This document shows, piece after piece, positions 33,247-42,000 of a stretch of 64,000 bases of DNA (its first letter is position 1; every line of letters starts with the position of its first letter). The position numbers and the translations under genes were made by a program. The notes beneath the pieces are model-generated. The model searched no databases and was not told the DNA's origin. It saw only the letters and a list, made by a program, of their open reading frames with translations. Origin of the DNA: Arthrobacter jiangjiafuii (GTDB taxonomy: Bacteria; Actinomycetota; Actinomycetes; Actinomycetales; Micrococcaceae); contig NZ_CP076022.1 in NCBI RefSeq assembly GCF_018622995.1, forward strand, positions 3,038,001 to 3,102,000, written 5' to 3'.

Positions 33247-34704
33247 TCAGAGGTCGGCGAGCACGCTGCCGGGATTCTCGATGGCGTCCGCCACGTAGCG
33301 CAGGAAGCCGCCGGCGGTGCCGCCGTCGCAGATCCGGTGGTCAAACACGAGGGTCAGCTCAGTCATTTTCCGCACCGCCAGCGCCCCGTCAACGACCCAC
33401 GGCTTGTCGATGATGCGCCCGACGCCGAGGATCGCCGATTCCGGATAGTTGATGATCGCGGCGCTTCCGTCCACGCCGAACACCCCGTAGTTGTTCAGGG
33501 TGAAGGTGCCCGAGGACAGCTCCGCCGGAGTGGCCTTGCCGTTCCGGGCCGACGCCGTGAGCCGGCGGATCTCGACGTCCAGTTGGCGGGCGCTCATCGT
33601 ATCGGCGCGGCGAACCGAGGGCACCACGAGGCCGCGGTCGGTCTGCGCGGCGAAGCCCAGGTTGACGCCGTCGTAGGCGGTGATCTGCGCGCCGCTGTCT
33701 TCCTGGTCGAACCGGGCGTTCAGCTCGGGGAATTTCGCCAGCCCGGCCACGACAAAGCGGGCCAGGAAAGCCAGCAGTCCCGGGGTGTTCCCGGGGTCGC
33801 GCCGTTTGAGGTCCGCGCGGAGCTCCAGCAGGGCCGTGGCATCCACATCCACCCAGACGGTGGCTTCGGGGATGTTGCTGCGGCTGGCGGCCAGGTTCGC
33901 TGCGACCGTCTTGCGCAGTCCCTTGACCGGTGTCTGCGAGGCGATGGCCAGGCCGGTGCGCGGGTCGACGGCGGCGGTGTCGGTTTTGGTGATGATGCTC
34001 GGGGAAGTGCCGGATCCAGCCGGCATGGCTGTAGCCAGGGCTGCTTCCACGTCGCTGCGCAGGATCAGTCCATTGGCGCCCGAACCGCTGAGGCCCCCAA
34101 GCCGGACTCCGCCGTCGCGGGCGAGTTTGCGGACCAGCGGCGAGATGCACCGCGGCGCCTCGGCCGGCGGGGCAGCCGGCACAGGCAAGGGGGCCGGCGC
34201 AGCTGCGGGTGCAGGCATAGCTACAGGTCCGGCAGGTGCGGCAGCCACATTCCGGGACCGGCGGGTGCGACGGGCCACGGCCAGGCCGCCGGGAGTGCCA
34301 TAGCCAATCAGCACATTGCCCGATCCTGCCTTCTCCTCCTGACGGTAGGCTTCGCCGGCAGGATCGCTCTGACCCACGGGCGCAGCTCCGGTGTCAGCGG
34401 CAGCGCCGGTGTCTCCAACGGCCTCGGAAGCTGCATCGGGTGCCTGGCCAAAACCACTCCCGCCGGCCGGAGCCACGGAAATCAGCGGCCGCCCGACGTC
34501 GAGCGTCTGCCCGGCCTCGCCGTGCAGCACGGCCACGGTGCCGGCATACGGCGACGGGACCTCCACCAGGGACTTGGCGGTTTCCACCTCGGCGACCGGC
34601 TGGTCAACCAGGATTTCGTCGCCGACGGCCACCAGCCAGGTAACCAGTTCGGCCTCGGTCAGGCCTTCGCCCAGATCGGGCAGCAGGAAGGTACGCACGC
34701 TCAT
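33247..34704 (-). CDS. Branched-chain 2-oxo acid dehydrogenase E2 (dihydrolipoyl acyltransferase)
   Basis: A 485-residue E2 component. One lipoyl domain is at 1-80, with Lys in EVETAKSLVEVPSPY. An Ala/Pro linker and a peripheral-subunit-binding domain (CISPLVRKLARDGGVRLGGL) follow, then the catalytic core ending LVFDHRICDGGTAGGFL with the His/Asp pair. It moves the acyl group to CoA. The ATG at 34704 overlaps the E1-beta stop as ATGA and has GGGAGG upstream. Order E1alpha-E1beta-E2 with a divergent Lrp regulator is the bkd pattern; E3 is not here. Confidence 0.93.
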   Translation of the reverse strand: MSVRTFLLPDLGEGLTEAELVTWLVAVGDEILVDQPVAEVETAKSLVEVPSPYAGTVAVLHGEAGQTLDVGRPLISVAPAGGSGFGQAPDAASEAVGDTGAAADTGAAPVGQSDPAGEAYRQEEKAGSGNVLIGYGTPGGLAVARRTRRSRNVAAAPAGPVAMPAPAAAPAPLPVPAAPPAEAPRCISPLVRKLARDGGVRLGGLSGSGANGLILRSDVEAALATAMPAGSGTSPSIITKTDTAAVDPRTGLAIASQTPVKGLRKTVAANLAASRSNIPEATVWVDVDATALLELRADLKRRDPGNTPGLLAFLARFVVAGLAKFPELNARFDQEDSGAQITAYDGVNLGFAAQTDRGLVVPSVRRADTMSARQLDVEIRRLTASARNGKATPAELSSGTFTLNNYGVFGVDGSAAIINYPESAILGVGRIIDKPWVVDGALAVRKMTELTLVFDHRICDGGTAGGFLRYVADAIENPGSVLADL

Positions 34705-35801
34705 CGGTCCTCCCACTGGAGTTCGTCCACGGCGTCAAGGATGCGGTCCACGCTGGGCAGGAACCAGTGCTCGAGCTTGGGCGCCGGGTAGGGAATGTCG
34801 AAGCCGGTGACCCGCAGTACCGGTGCGGCCAGCGAGTGGAAGCAGCGCTCCTGCACGCGGGCGACGATCTCGGAGGCCACCGATGCGAAGCCGGGGGCTT
34901 CGGAAATGACTACGGCGCGTCCCGTCCGGCGGACCGAGGCGGTCACCGTCTCGTCGTCGAACGGCACGATGGAGCGCAGGTCGATCACTTCCAGCGACCG
35001 GCCTTCCGCTGCGGCGGCTTCGGCTGCGGCCAGCGCGGTGGACACAGACGGGCCGTAGGCAATCAGGGTGGCATCGGTACCGGCCCGGGCCACGGCAGCG
35101 GTGCCGATCCCGCCCGGGAGGCGGCCGGCGTCGGGCGCTGAAACTGCGCTGCCCGAAGCATCACCGCCCGAAGCGTCGAAGCGGCTGCGCAGCGCCGCCA
35201 GATCCACGTCCTCCTTGGTCCAGTACAGCTTTTTGGGTTCCAGGAAGACCACCGGATCGTTCAGCCGGATGGCTTCGCGCAGCAGCGTGTAAGAATCGGC
35301 CACGGTGGCGGGAGCGACGACGGTCAGCCCCGGGGTGTGCGCGTAATAGGACTCGGAGGAGTCGCAGTGGTGTTCCACTCCGCCGATGCCGCCGGCGTAG
35401 GGAATCCGGATGACCAGCGGCAGGCGGACCTTGCCGCGGGTGCGGTTGGACATCTTGGCGACGTGGCTGACCACCTGCTCGAAGGCCGGGTAAGCGAAGG
35501 CGTCGAACTGCATCTCCACCACGGGCCGCAGGCCGTTCATGGCCATCCCCACGGCCATGCCCATGATGCCGGACTCGGCCAAGGGCGTATCGAAGCAGCG
35601 CTCCTCGCCGAACCGGGCGGTCAGGCCGTCGGTGATGCGGAAGACGCCGCCGAGCGGGCCCACGTCTTCACCGAACATGATGACGGCGGAATCGGCGGCC
35701 ATTTCATCGGCCAGCGCGGTGTTCAGGGCCTTGGCGAAGGTCAGCGATTCGCGCTGGGCCGCGGCGGCTGCGGGAGCTTCCCGGGTCTGGGTAACAGTCA
35801 T
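34701..35801 (-). CDS. Branched-chain 2-oxo acid dehydrogenase E1 beta subunit
   Basis: A 366-residue E1-beta protein. EALNTALADEM-like N-terminus is followed by MFGEDVGPLGGVFRITDGL, then the MQFDAFAYPAFEQVVSHVAKM block and the C-terminal transketolase domain. It pairs with E1-alpha to decarboxylate branched-chain 2-oxo acids using ThDP. It is 12 bases downstream of E1-alpha and overlaps E2 by four. AAAGG precedes its ATG. Pyruvate specificity is less likely given the gene order and an Lrp regulator. Confidence 0.94.
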   Translation of the reverse strand: MTVTQTREAPAAAAAQRESLTFAKALNTALADEMAADSAVIMFGEDVGPLGGVFRITDGLTARFGEERCFDTPLAESGIMGMAVGMAMNGLRPVVEMQFDAFAYPAFEQVVSHVAKMSNRTRGKVRLPLVIRIPYAGGIGGVEHHCDSSESYYAHTPGLTVVAPATVADSYTLLREAIRLNDPVVFLEPKKLYWTKEDVDLAALRSRFDASGGDASGSAVSAPDAGRLPGGIGTAAVARAGTDATLIAYGPSVSTALAAAEAAAAEGRSLEVIDLRSIVPFDDETVTASVRRTGRAVVISEAPGFASVASEIVARVQERCFHSLAAPVLRVTGFDIPYPAPKLEHWFLPSVDRILDAVDELQWEDR

Positions 35802-35813
35802 GGTTGCTGCCTT

Positions 35814-36968
35814 TCAGCCGTCGGTGCGCGAGAGTTCGTCGCGCAGTTGGGCGCTCTGTTCCGCGAGCTGCGTGGTGCGCTGCGTGTAGACGTGGGCGAA
35901 AAGTTCCTGCGGGTCGGGGTCGACGTCGGTGTTCAGGCCCTCGCGCATGTGGGCCGCGGTGGTCTCGGCGTCGGCGGCGAAGCGGGCTTCGGCGTCGTCG
36001 TCGAGCAGGTGCAGCCCGCGCAGGTAGGTGCGCATCCGGGTGATGGGATCGCGCGGCACCCAGGACTCAACGTCCTGCTGGGTGCGGTAGCGGGTGGCGT
36101 CGTCGGCGTTGGTGTGCGCCTGCATCCGGTAGGTGTGGGCCTCCACCAGGGAGGGGCCGTGGCCTTCGCGGGCACGGTCGACGGCGGAGCCGAGCACCGC
36201 GAGCAGCGCGGCCAGGTCATTGCCGTCCACCCGCTCGCCGGGCATCCCGTAGCCGATCGCCTTGTGCGCCAGCGACGGCGCCACGGACTGGTTCTTCAGC
36301 GGCACGGAGATGGCGTATTCGTTGTTCTGCACGAAGAAGACCACCGGAACATGGAACACCGCGGCGAAGTTCAGCGCCTCGTGGAAGTCGCCCTCACTGG
36401 TGGCGCCGTCGCCGCACATGGCCAGGACCACGGTGTCCTCGCCCTTGAGCTTGGCGGCGTGGGCGACGCCGACGGCGTGCAGCAGCTGGGTGGCCAGGGG
36501 CGTGGCCTGCGGGGCGGTGTTGTGTTCGTAGGGGTCGTAGCCGGAATGCCAGTCGCCGCGCAGCAGGGTCAGCACCTGCAGCGGTTCCACGCCGCGGGTG
36601 ATCACGGAGACGGTGTCGCGGTAGGTGGGAAAAAGCCAGTCGCGGTCTTCGAGGACGACGGCGGCGGCCACCTGGCAGGCTTCCTGGCCGTGGGAGGAGG
36701 GGTAGACGGCCAGCCGGCCCTGCCGGACCAGGGCGTTGGCCTGGTCATTGATACGCCGGCCGAGAACCAGCCGGGCGTAGGCTGCCAGCAGGGCTTCGCC
36801 GTCGGGCAGCGGATAGCGGTCGTCGTGGCGGTGCACGCCGTCGGGGTCCACGAGCTGGACGGGCTGTTCCGAGGGCAGCAGGCCTGCGCTGCCGGGGGCC
36901 TGGGGATGCGCGTTCCGGTGCGGATCCTGCATAGCGCCGGGGGGCGGGTTGCCGGTCGAGATAGTCAT
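35814..36968 (-). CDS. Branched-chain 2-oxo acid dehydrogenase E1 alpha subunit
   Basis: A 384-residue E1-alpha. ThDP-Mg motif GDGATSEGDFHEALNFAAVF and then FFVQNNEYAIS is clear (about residues 205-240), and the phosphorylation-loop-like HTYRMQAHTNADDATRYR is present. The start was placed at the ATG at 36968 (GGAGG upstream); an in-frame upstream extension of 30 residues is rejected. The first about 40 residues are a Pro/Gly/Asn-rich tail. It heads the operon with E1-beta and E2; the Lrp regulator diverges 186 bases away. Confidence 0.93.
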   Translation of the reverse strand: MTISTGNPPPGAMQDPHRNAHPQAPGSAGLLPSEQPVQLVDPDGVHRHDDRYPLPDGEALLAAYARLVLGRRINDQANALVRQGRLAVYPSSHGQEACQVAAAVVLEDRDWLFPTYRDTVSVITRGVEPLQVLTLLRGDWHSGYDPYEHNTAPQATPLATQLLHAVGVAHAAKLKGEDTVVLAMCGDGATSEGDFHEALNFAAVFHVPVVFFVQNNEYAISVPLKNQSVAPSLAHKAIGYGMPGERVDGNDLAALLAVLGSAVDRAREGHGPSLVEAHTYRMQAHTNADDATRYRTQQDVESWVPRDPITRMRTYLRGLHLLDDDAEARFAADAETTAAHMREGLNTDVDPDPQELFAHVYTQRTTQLAEQSAQLRDELSRTDG

Positions 36969-37154
36969 GGTGCCTCCATCAGCTGCCATTCCGCAGGCGC
37001 CTTCACCCGTGGATGTTCTGTTATGCCAGTATGCTGACGGACCCTTATTCGTATCCACCTAATGCCGTAATCGTGGATGATGCCGTCCTTTTCGGCTACG
37101 CTGGCAGACAGATTGAAGATGTGAGCTGGATTACTCTCAGGGGGTGTGGACGTT

Positions 37155-37622
37155 ATGGCGAAGGACGTCATGGAAGCAGCCGGGGTACGGCGCCTGGACG
37201 ATATCGACCATGGGATTCTGGCCGAGCTCACTGCCAACGGTCGGGCATCCGTGACCGCAGTGGCGGAGGCCGTGCACATTTCGCGGGCGCACGCCTATGC
37301 ACGGATTGCGCGGCTGACCGAGACCGGCGTGCTGAGCCGGTTCACCGCCGTCGTCGACCCGGTGAAGGCCGGACTGCGGTCCTCCGCCTACGTCACGCTC
37401 AAGGTGCGCCAGCATTCCTGGCGGGAATTGAAGGAGCAGCTGCGGGCGGTCCCGGAAATCCACCACATTGCACTGGTGGGCGGGTCCTTCGACGTCATCC
37501 TGCTGGTGCGGGCACAGGACAATGTGCACCTGCGGCAGGTGATCTTCGACCAGCTGCAGTCCATGCCCGGCATTCTGGACACCCAGACCTTCCTGGTCTT
37601 CGAGGATCTGGATTCCCGGTAG
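37155..37622 (+). CDS. Lrp/AsnC-family transcriptional regulator (probable bkd regulator)
   Basis: A 155-residue regulator with an N-terminal winged helix-turn-helix (LDDIDHGILAELTANGRASVTAVAEAVHISRAHAYARIARL) and a C-terminal RAM/ACT domain (VRQHSWRELKEQLRAVPEI...VGGSFDVILLV). These sense amino acids and form octamers. Its location divergent from the branched-chain keto-acid dehydrogenase operon matches the bkdR arrangement. A GTG three codons upstream (37146) is an alternative start. Copies of CGTGGATG at 37008-37015 and 37072-37079 in the shared gap are possible sites. Confidence 0.9.
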   Translation: MAKDVMEAAGVRRLDDIDHGILAELTANGRASVTAVAEAVHISRAHAYARIARLTETGVLSRFTAVVDPVKAGLRSSAYVTLKVRQHSWRELKEQLRAVPEIHHIALVGGSFDVILLVRAQDNVHLRQVIFDQLQSMPGILDTQTFLVFEDLDSR

Positions 37623-37674
37623 GCCGGGGGCTCGAATCCGGCCCGGGTGGCACATCAAACCCGGGACGAAATGA

Positions 37675-37720
37675 AGCGGCGGCCGCCACCTGGAAATCCG
37701 GGTGGCGGCCGCCGCTTTCG
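37675..37720. terminator. Strong hairpin terminator between lrp and the DUF6480 gene
   Basis: A perfect 16-bp GC-rich stem (AGCGGCGGCCGCCACC and complement) encloses a 10-base loop and is followed by TTCGTT. It separates the convergent lrp and DUF6480 genes and probably acts in both directions. Confidence 0.85.
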
Positions 37721-37758
37721 TTCCGGGCTTGGGGTTCCGGCAGTGGGGTTGCGGGGCG

Positions 37759-38013
37759 TCAGTCCTCGTCGTGCCCCTGGTCCATGCTCATCTGGTCCTC
37801 GGCCGGCGGGGTCTCCCCCGGTGGCACTCCCCCGCCGGGCTCGAGCCCGGTGATGTTCCCGGCCGCGGGATCCGGGTTGGCATGTGCGCCCTTTTCCGTG
37901 CTGGGCGCGGCGTTGCCGGAACCTTCCCGCGTGGTGTCCTGCAGGTTTTTACCTGCGTCCTTGGGCTTGTCGGGGTTGGCCGGGTCATTGTTCGGATCGT
38001 AGCCGTCCGTCAT
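37759..38013 (-). CDS. DUF6480-like small hydrophilic protein
   Basis: An 84-residue, strongly hydrophilic, probably disordered protein rich in Asp, Pro, Gly and Asn. The segment ITGLEPGGGVPPGETPPAE near residues 50-68 is the hallmark I associate with the actinobacterial DUF6480 family. There is no signal peptide, membrane helix or catalytic motif. GGAGG is five bases from the ATG at 38013. Function unknown; such proteins tend to be found near stress genes. Confidence 0.72.
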   Translation of the reverse strand: MTDGYDPNNDPANPDKPKDAGKNLQDTTREGSGNAAPSTEKGAHANPDPAAGNITGLEPGGGVPPGETPPAEDQMSMDQGHDED

Positions 38014-38163
38014 TTCTGCCTCCATCTCACCGTAGAAACCAGGTGCTTGTTGAACCAGGTGCCGGTTCCGCCGCTTGGAACACGGCAGTGGAACATCAGC
38101 ATGCTGATCATTACTCCCAACCTAGCCGTGGCGGAGCGCTGATTCAACCGGGCCGAGTTGGCC

Positions 38164-39537
38164 TCAGGAGAACAGCTGCTCGCCGACGAATCCTCCTTCG
38201 AACACGCCGGGAGGCACCGCAAACACCGCCGATCCCACGGGGACCGTCCACTCGTTGAGGATGTCCAGCTGGTCCAGCCGCTGCTGGATCGGCACAAACT
38301 GCCGGTCAACGTCGGCCTGGTAGGACACGAAGATCTGCCCGGAATTCGAGATTCCGCCCGGGGCGCCGTCCGCCGCAGCGGGAGCGTCGTCGTAGTTGTA
38401 TGGCCGCCGGAAGATGCGCTGCCGCGCATCTTCCGGCCGGGCTCTGCGCAGATGGGAGGAATCGGCGATGACCGGGAAACCGAGCGGGCCGCGGGCCGCG
38501 AAGTCCGGTTCGTCATGTTCTGCCGTGCCGGTCAGCGGCGCACCGCTGGCCAAGGTTCGCCCCACGCTCTCTTCACGTCCGCGGCGGTCCAGTTCATCCC
38601 AAGTGTCCAGGTTCATGGCGATGCGCCGGATGACCAGTGACGTGCCGTTTTCCAGCCACGGCTTGACCGCCGAATCTCCCCACACGACGCGTTCAAACTC
38701 CGCGCTTCCCACCCGGGGGTTGCCGCTACCGTCCTTCTGGCCGAAGAGATTGCGCGGAGTGGCACCCGCCGTTCCCGCCCCGTAGGCGTGCAGGAATCCC
38801 TGCTGCACCCAGCGCAGGGAGGCGAAGGAACGGCTGTCCTTTAGCAGCATCCTGCGGGCGTGGGCCACCGCCACCGGATCATCGGCGCAGATCTGGATCA
38901 GCAGGTCGCCTCCTGTGTACTCCGCCTTCAGCCGGTCGATGCCGAAGGCGGGCAGTGGTTTCAGCCAGGGCGGCGACTTTTCCGGTGCTGCCAGCGCCAC
39001 CAGTGCCGGCCCGAACCCAAAGGTGACAGTCAGCCGCGCCGGCTGCACGGCCAGCTCGGGTTCGGTGTCGGCCAGGGCCGGGCGCCCCTGGGTCAGGGCG
39101 GCGGCATCGTCGGTGAGGAGCCGCAGGAGTGCCGCCAGCCGCTGGGCCGTCAGGTCCGGTTTCAGGTCGAGGGCCAGGAACACGGCGTGGGCCTGCGCCG
39201 GTGTCTCGATTCCCGACTGCCTTACCCCGTAGAAGGGCACTACCGATGTGCCGTTGGCGCCGGTTGTATCGAGCCCAGCGCCGGCGGCCTCCGCTCGGTG
39301 CTCCGCGTCCTCTGCAGCGGACCGCCCGGAACCGGGGCGGCCTCCGGTCAGCTGGATGCCTGCGGCAGCCAGGGCACCGAGTCCGGTTGCCGCGCCCCCG
39401 AGCAGCAGGTGCCGCCGGTTCAGGCCCGGGCGGCTGGAGCCGCCGGCTTTGCCTGCAGCCCTGTCTGCGTCCCTGCCTGCGTCCTCGTCCCCGGGTTCAG
39501 CGGCAGTGATGTCCGGGGCCTTGTCATCGCTGGTCAC
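38164..39537 (-). CDS. Tat-exported Dyp-type haem peroxidase
   Basis: A 457-residue peroxidase. A twin-arginine motif NRRHLLLGG (40-48) with a following hydrophobic stretch marks Tat export. The Dyp signature GQKDG (266-270, catalytic Asp269) and proximal haem His362 in SSHLRRARP are intact, with an Arg in IFRRPYNYDD. Length and Tat signal match the EfeB subgroup. It lies two bases after a PCuAC-family gene, with CopC and a His-rich membrane protein upstream, so it belongs to an envelope copper/oxidative-stress unit rather than to an EfeUOB iron operon, whose other genes are absent. Confidence 0.92.
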   Translation of the reverse strand: MTSDDKAPDITAAEPGDEDAGRDADRAAGKAGGSSRPGLNRRHLLLGGAATGLGALAAAGIQLTGGRPGSGRSAAEDAEHRAEAAGAGLDTTGANGTSVVPFYGVRQSGIETPAQAHAVFLALDLKPDLTAQRLAALLRLLTDDAAALTQGRPALADTEPELAVQPARLTVTFGFGPALVALAAPEKSPPWLKPLPAFGIDRLKAEYTGGDLLIQICADDPVAVAHARRMLLKDSRSFASLRWVQQGFLHAYGAGTAGATPRNLFGQKDGSGNPRVGSAEFERVVWGDSAVKPWLENGTSLVIRRIAMNLDTWDELDRRGREESVGRTLASGAPLTGTAEHDEPDFAARGPLGFPVIADSSHLRRARPEDARQRIFRRPYNYDDAPAAADGAPGGISNSGQIFVSYQADVDRQFVPIQQRLDQLDILNEWTVPVGSAVFAVPPGVFEGGFVGEQLFS

Positions 39538-39539
39538 GG

Positions 39540-40145
39540 TTATCCTCCGTGATAGCTCTCATTGGCTCCGGCGAAGTCCTTCGCCGGAGCCGTGAACTCG
39601 ACGGTGCTCCCGTCGGAAAGTGTCAGTGTGAAGGAGATTTCCTCGCCGGCAAGCACCGGCTTTTCGAGGCCCATGAGCATCAGGTGGTTCGCTCCGGGCT
39701 CCAGCAGGAAGGTCTCTCCGGCCGGAATGGTAAATCCGTCCCCGCTCTCAGCCATGGCTGCGGTGCCGTCGGCCTGCTGCACGGTTTCATGCAGCTCAAC
39801 GGATGCCGCTTGCGGTGATGATGCGGCGACCACCTGCAGGTCCTCGGTGCCGCTGTTGGTAAGGCTGCCGAAGGCTCCGGTCATCGCGCCCTCTGTTGCC
39901 TTCACCCACGGGTGGGCAATGCTCAGAGAAGCTGCCTGGTCCGAGGTTCCGTCCGAGGTTCCGTCCGGGGACCCGGCAGACGGGCCGGCCGCGGCGGAGG
40001 CGGTGCCGGACGCTGTGGCCGATACCGGATCAGGTGTCTCCGGGGAGGCGGTGCAGCCGCTTGTCACGGCGGCTGCCAGGACTGCCGCGGAAAGGACCAG
40101 CAGCGCTGAGCCGTGGAATGAATGACGGGAAGGATGAAAGGACAT
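39540..40145 (-). CDS. PCuAC-family copper chaperone lipoprotein
   Basis: A 201-residue exported protein with signal peptide and lipobox (AAVTSGC, Cys at about 31), a Ser/Ala-rich linker, then the PCu(A)C domain (about 75-195). Copper ligands of the H(M)x10Mx21HxM type are visible: HETVQQADGTAAMAE, then HLMLMGLEKPV; IAHPWVKAT and AFGSLTNSG start the domain. CAGGAG precedes the ATG. It delivers Cu(I) to periplasmic/extracellular targets; here the neighbour DyP (haem) is not an expected copper target, so the chaperone may protect against copper or supply cytochrome oxidase. Confidence 0.88.
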   Translation of the reverse strand: MSFHPSRHSFHGSALLVLSAAVLAAAVTSGCTASPETPDPVSATASGTASAAAGPSAGSPDGTSDGTSDQAASLSIAHPWVKATEGAMTGAFGSLTNSGTEDLQVVAASSPQAASVELHETVQQADGTAAMAESGDGFTIPAGETFLLEPGANHLMLMGLEKPVLAGEEISFTLTLSDGSTVEFTAPAKDFAGANESYHGG

Positions 40146-40294
40146 GGTTCTACTCCTGTGGTCGGGCGCGCCGGTTCGCAGGGAACCGGGTGTTTTGGGC
40201 GCCGCAAGGTGGAGGAACGCCGCGCGGGCGTCTCCTGGGGAAGCTGCGCCTGGGATGCGCAGCAGTGGCGGGCAGCGCTGAAGGCTGCCGGGGT

Positions 40295-40981
40295 TTACTC
40301 GGTCCGGCTGCGCTTGCGGCGGGAGACCACGGTGTACACGGCGTAGATCAGCAGACCGGTGACCCCGCCGAGGATGCCCGGAACCAGCCAGGCCGGGAGC
40401 CCGCCGTCGTCGGAGGCATCAGCAGTGTCGGTCTCTTCCGCACCTTCGGAGGCACCGGCGTCGGGCGCCTCGGATGCTTCCGAAGGCGTGGCCGTGGCGG
40501 CGGACCCGGCCACCGCGTCGGCTCCAACCAGGAACTCGAAACTTCCGGTAATCGGGTGGCCGTCAGAGGACACCGCGCGCCAGCGCACCGAGTATTCCCC
40601 GTCAGGCATATCCACGGGCAGGGGCTGGACGAGTGTTTCGCGGTTCAGGACGGGTGCGCTTTCAGCCCAGTTCCGACCGTCGGCATCCAGGACCTGGATC
40701 TGGTTGCCCAGGTCCATCAGGGCCGAGCTGAAGGTGAGCTCCAGTTCCGCCGGCGCAGCGTTAAGGCGCTCTCCGGCTGCGGGCGTGGAACTGACCAGTT
40801 CGTCATGGGCCAAGGCTGCAGGAGCCGTGGCCAGAGCTGCACCGGAACCGGCGAAAAGCAGGGCTGCGAAAAGCAGGGCCCGGACCATCAGGGGCCTGCG
40901 GGATGAACGGGGCTGTGTTGCCTGGGCCCGTGCTGCTTGGGGCCGTGCTGAAGGGGACTGAGGGGACGACAAGAGAGACAT
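40295..40981 (-). CDS. CopC-domain copper-resistance protein with C-terminal anchor
   Basis: A 228-residue exported protein. The signal peptide ends before AHDELVSSTPAAGERL, leaving His59 as mature N-terminal copper ligand. The CopC beta-barrel (about 59-160) shows PAELELTFSSAL, YSVRWRAVSSDGHPITGSF with another His. After an acidic Ser/Asp/Ala linker, one transmembrane helix (LVPGILGGVTGLLIYAVYTV) and a basic tail anchor it. This is the YobA/YcnJ-type arrangement; no CopD domain is fused. It is 149 bases upstream of the PCuAC gene. Confidence 0.9.
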   Translation of the reverse strand: MSLLSSPQSPSARPQAARAQATQPRSSRRPLMVRALLFAALLFAGSGAALATAPAALAHDELVSSTPAAGERLNAAPAELELTFSSALMDLGNQIQVLDADGRNWAESAPVLNRETLVQPLPVDMPDGEYSVRWRAVSSDGHPITGSFEFLVGADAVAGSAATATPSEASEAPDAGASEGAEETDTADASDDGGLPAWLVPGILGGVTGLLIYAVYTVVSRRKRSRTE

Positions 40982-41054
40982 AACTGCTTCCTGTGCCGGG
41001 CTGGTGCCGGCCGCTGCTGCTGGATGAAGGGTCCCGCGCGGAACTGCGCGGAAC

Positions 41055-41720
41055 CTAGAACGTCAGCGCAGCAGCAGGCGGCCCCCTGTGCCTCATCGCC
41101 AAGAGGGGCACTCCGAGGCTCGGCAGCGGTGCGGCCGGAACCAGCAACGAAAGCTTGGGAATCCGCGGGCCGAGGGGCAGCGGAAGGAAGAGCGGGAGGA
41201 TAGCGGTGATCCGGAGCCGCATGGCCTCGACGATGCGCAGCAGGGCGGCTTCACCGTAGCGGATCAGCGCCACGGTTGCCGCAGCGGCGAGCAGGTGGCC
41301 GAGCCACATCAGGGCAGAGGTGTGGCTGGCTGCAGCCATTCCGGCGCCGGCCTGCGAAGCATCGCCCAGTTGGGCCAGGGCCGCCGGGTCCGCATGCACA
41401 GCATGGGCAGCATGGGCTGCTGCGTGGGCGGCGCCTTCAACGCGGGCGCCGGCACCTGAGGCAGGCAGCCCCGCGCCGCCGACAGTGAAGAGCAGATGGA
41501 AGATGCCCTGGCTGGCCAGCACTGCACCGGCGGTTCCGGGCAGGGACATCGCCCGGCCGGCCAGTGCGCAGGAGACCATGGCGGAAAGCGCCAGGCAGAA
41601 CAGCACAATGGAGGGGTTCGGAATCACGCCGCCGGCCAGGACGTGGGAGGCTGCGGCTACGGCCGTCGCGGCCAGGGCTGCGGCCCAGCCGCGGACCAGG
41701 CGTGCGGTGCGCGTGCTCAT
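41055..41720 (-). CDS. His-rich membrane protein of unknown function in the copper cassette
   Basis: A 221-residue membrane protein with about four to five helices. Start at the ATG (41720) preceded by GGGAGGGA. Helices near residues 12-32, 37-55 and 62-82 are followed by an Ala/His-rich loop (AHAAAHAAHAVHADPAA, five His), another helix with HTSALMWLGHLLAAAATVAL and a C-terminal LPL/PRIP region. The His-rich loop suggests metal handling, and it heads the unit leading to CopC, PCuAC and DyP. No domain name can be assigned. Confidence 0.75.
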   Translation of the reverse strand: MSTRTARLVRGWAAALAATAVAAASHVLAGGVIPNPSIVLFCLALSAMVSCALAGRAMSLPGTAGAVLASQGIFHLLFTVGGAGLPASGAGARVEGAAHAAAHAAHAVHADPAALAQLGDASQAGAGMAAASHTSALMWLGHLLAAAATVALIRYGEAALLRIVEAMRLRITAILPLFLPLPLGPRIPKLSLLVPAAPLPSLGVPLLAMRHRGPPAAALTF

Positions 41721-41837
41721 GGTCCCTCCCCGGTCGGCGTGGACCGGGCAAACAGATGGATGCTCCGGCACGTCATATTGTTCCGGTATTTCTACACGTT
41801 GTCGAACGCCGCGGCAGGGGCTGCATCTCGGCGGGTA

Positions 41838-41899
41838 TCGGGATCCTGCTCCCCTGCCCGGGCGAGTGTCGGGATCCTGCTCCCCTGCCCGGGCGAGTG
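41838..41899. repeat. 31-bp tandem duplication
   Basis: The unit beginning TCGGGATCCTGC and ending GGGCGAGTG occurs twice in perfect tandem (41838-41868, 41869-41899), in the gap before paaG. It extends partially to both sides (GTATCGGGAT, GTGTCGGGCT). Confidence 0.85.
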
Positions 41900-42000
41900 T
41901 CGGGCTCATAGCCGGATAAGACGATGCACGCCGCATCGTCCCGTCATTCGATTAAAGGGTGACGGTACGGGCGCGGGCCGGGAGGCAGCGCACCCCACAT

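Noticed and set aside
38164-39537. EfeUOB iron-uptake operon
   Set aside because: DyP is EfeB-like, but EfeU and EfeO are absent; neighbours are copper proteins.
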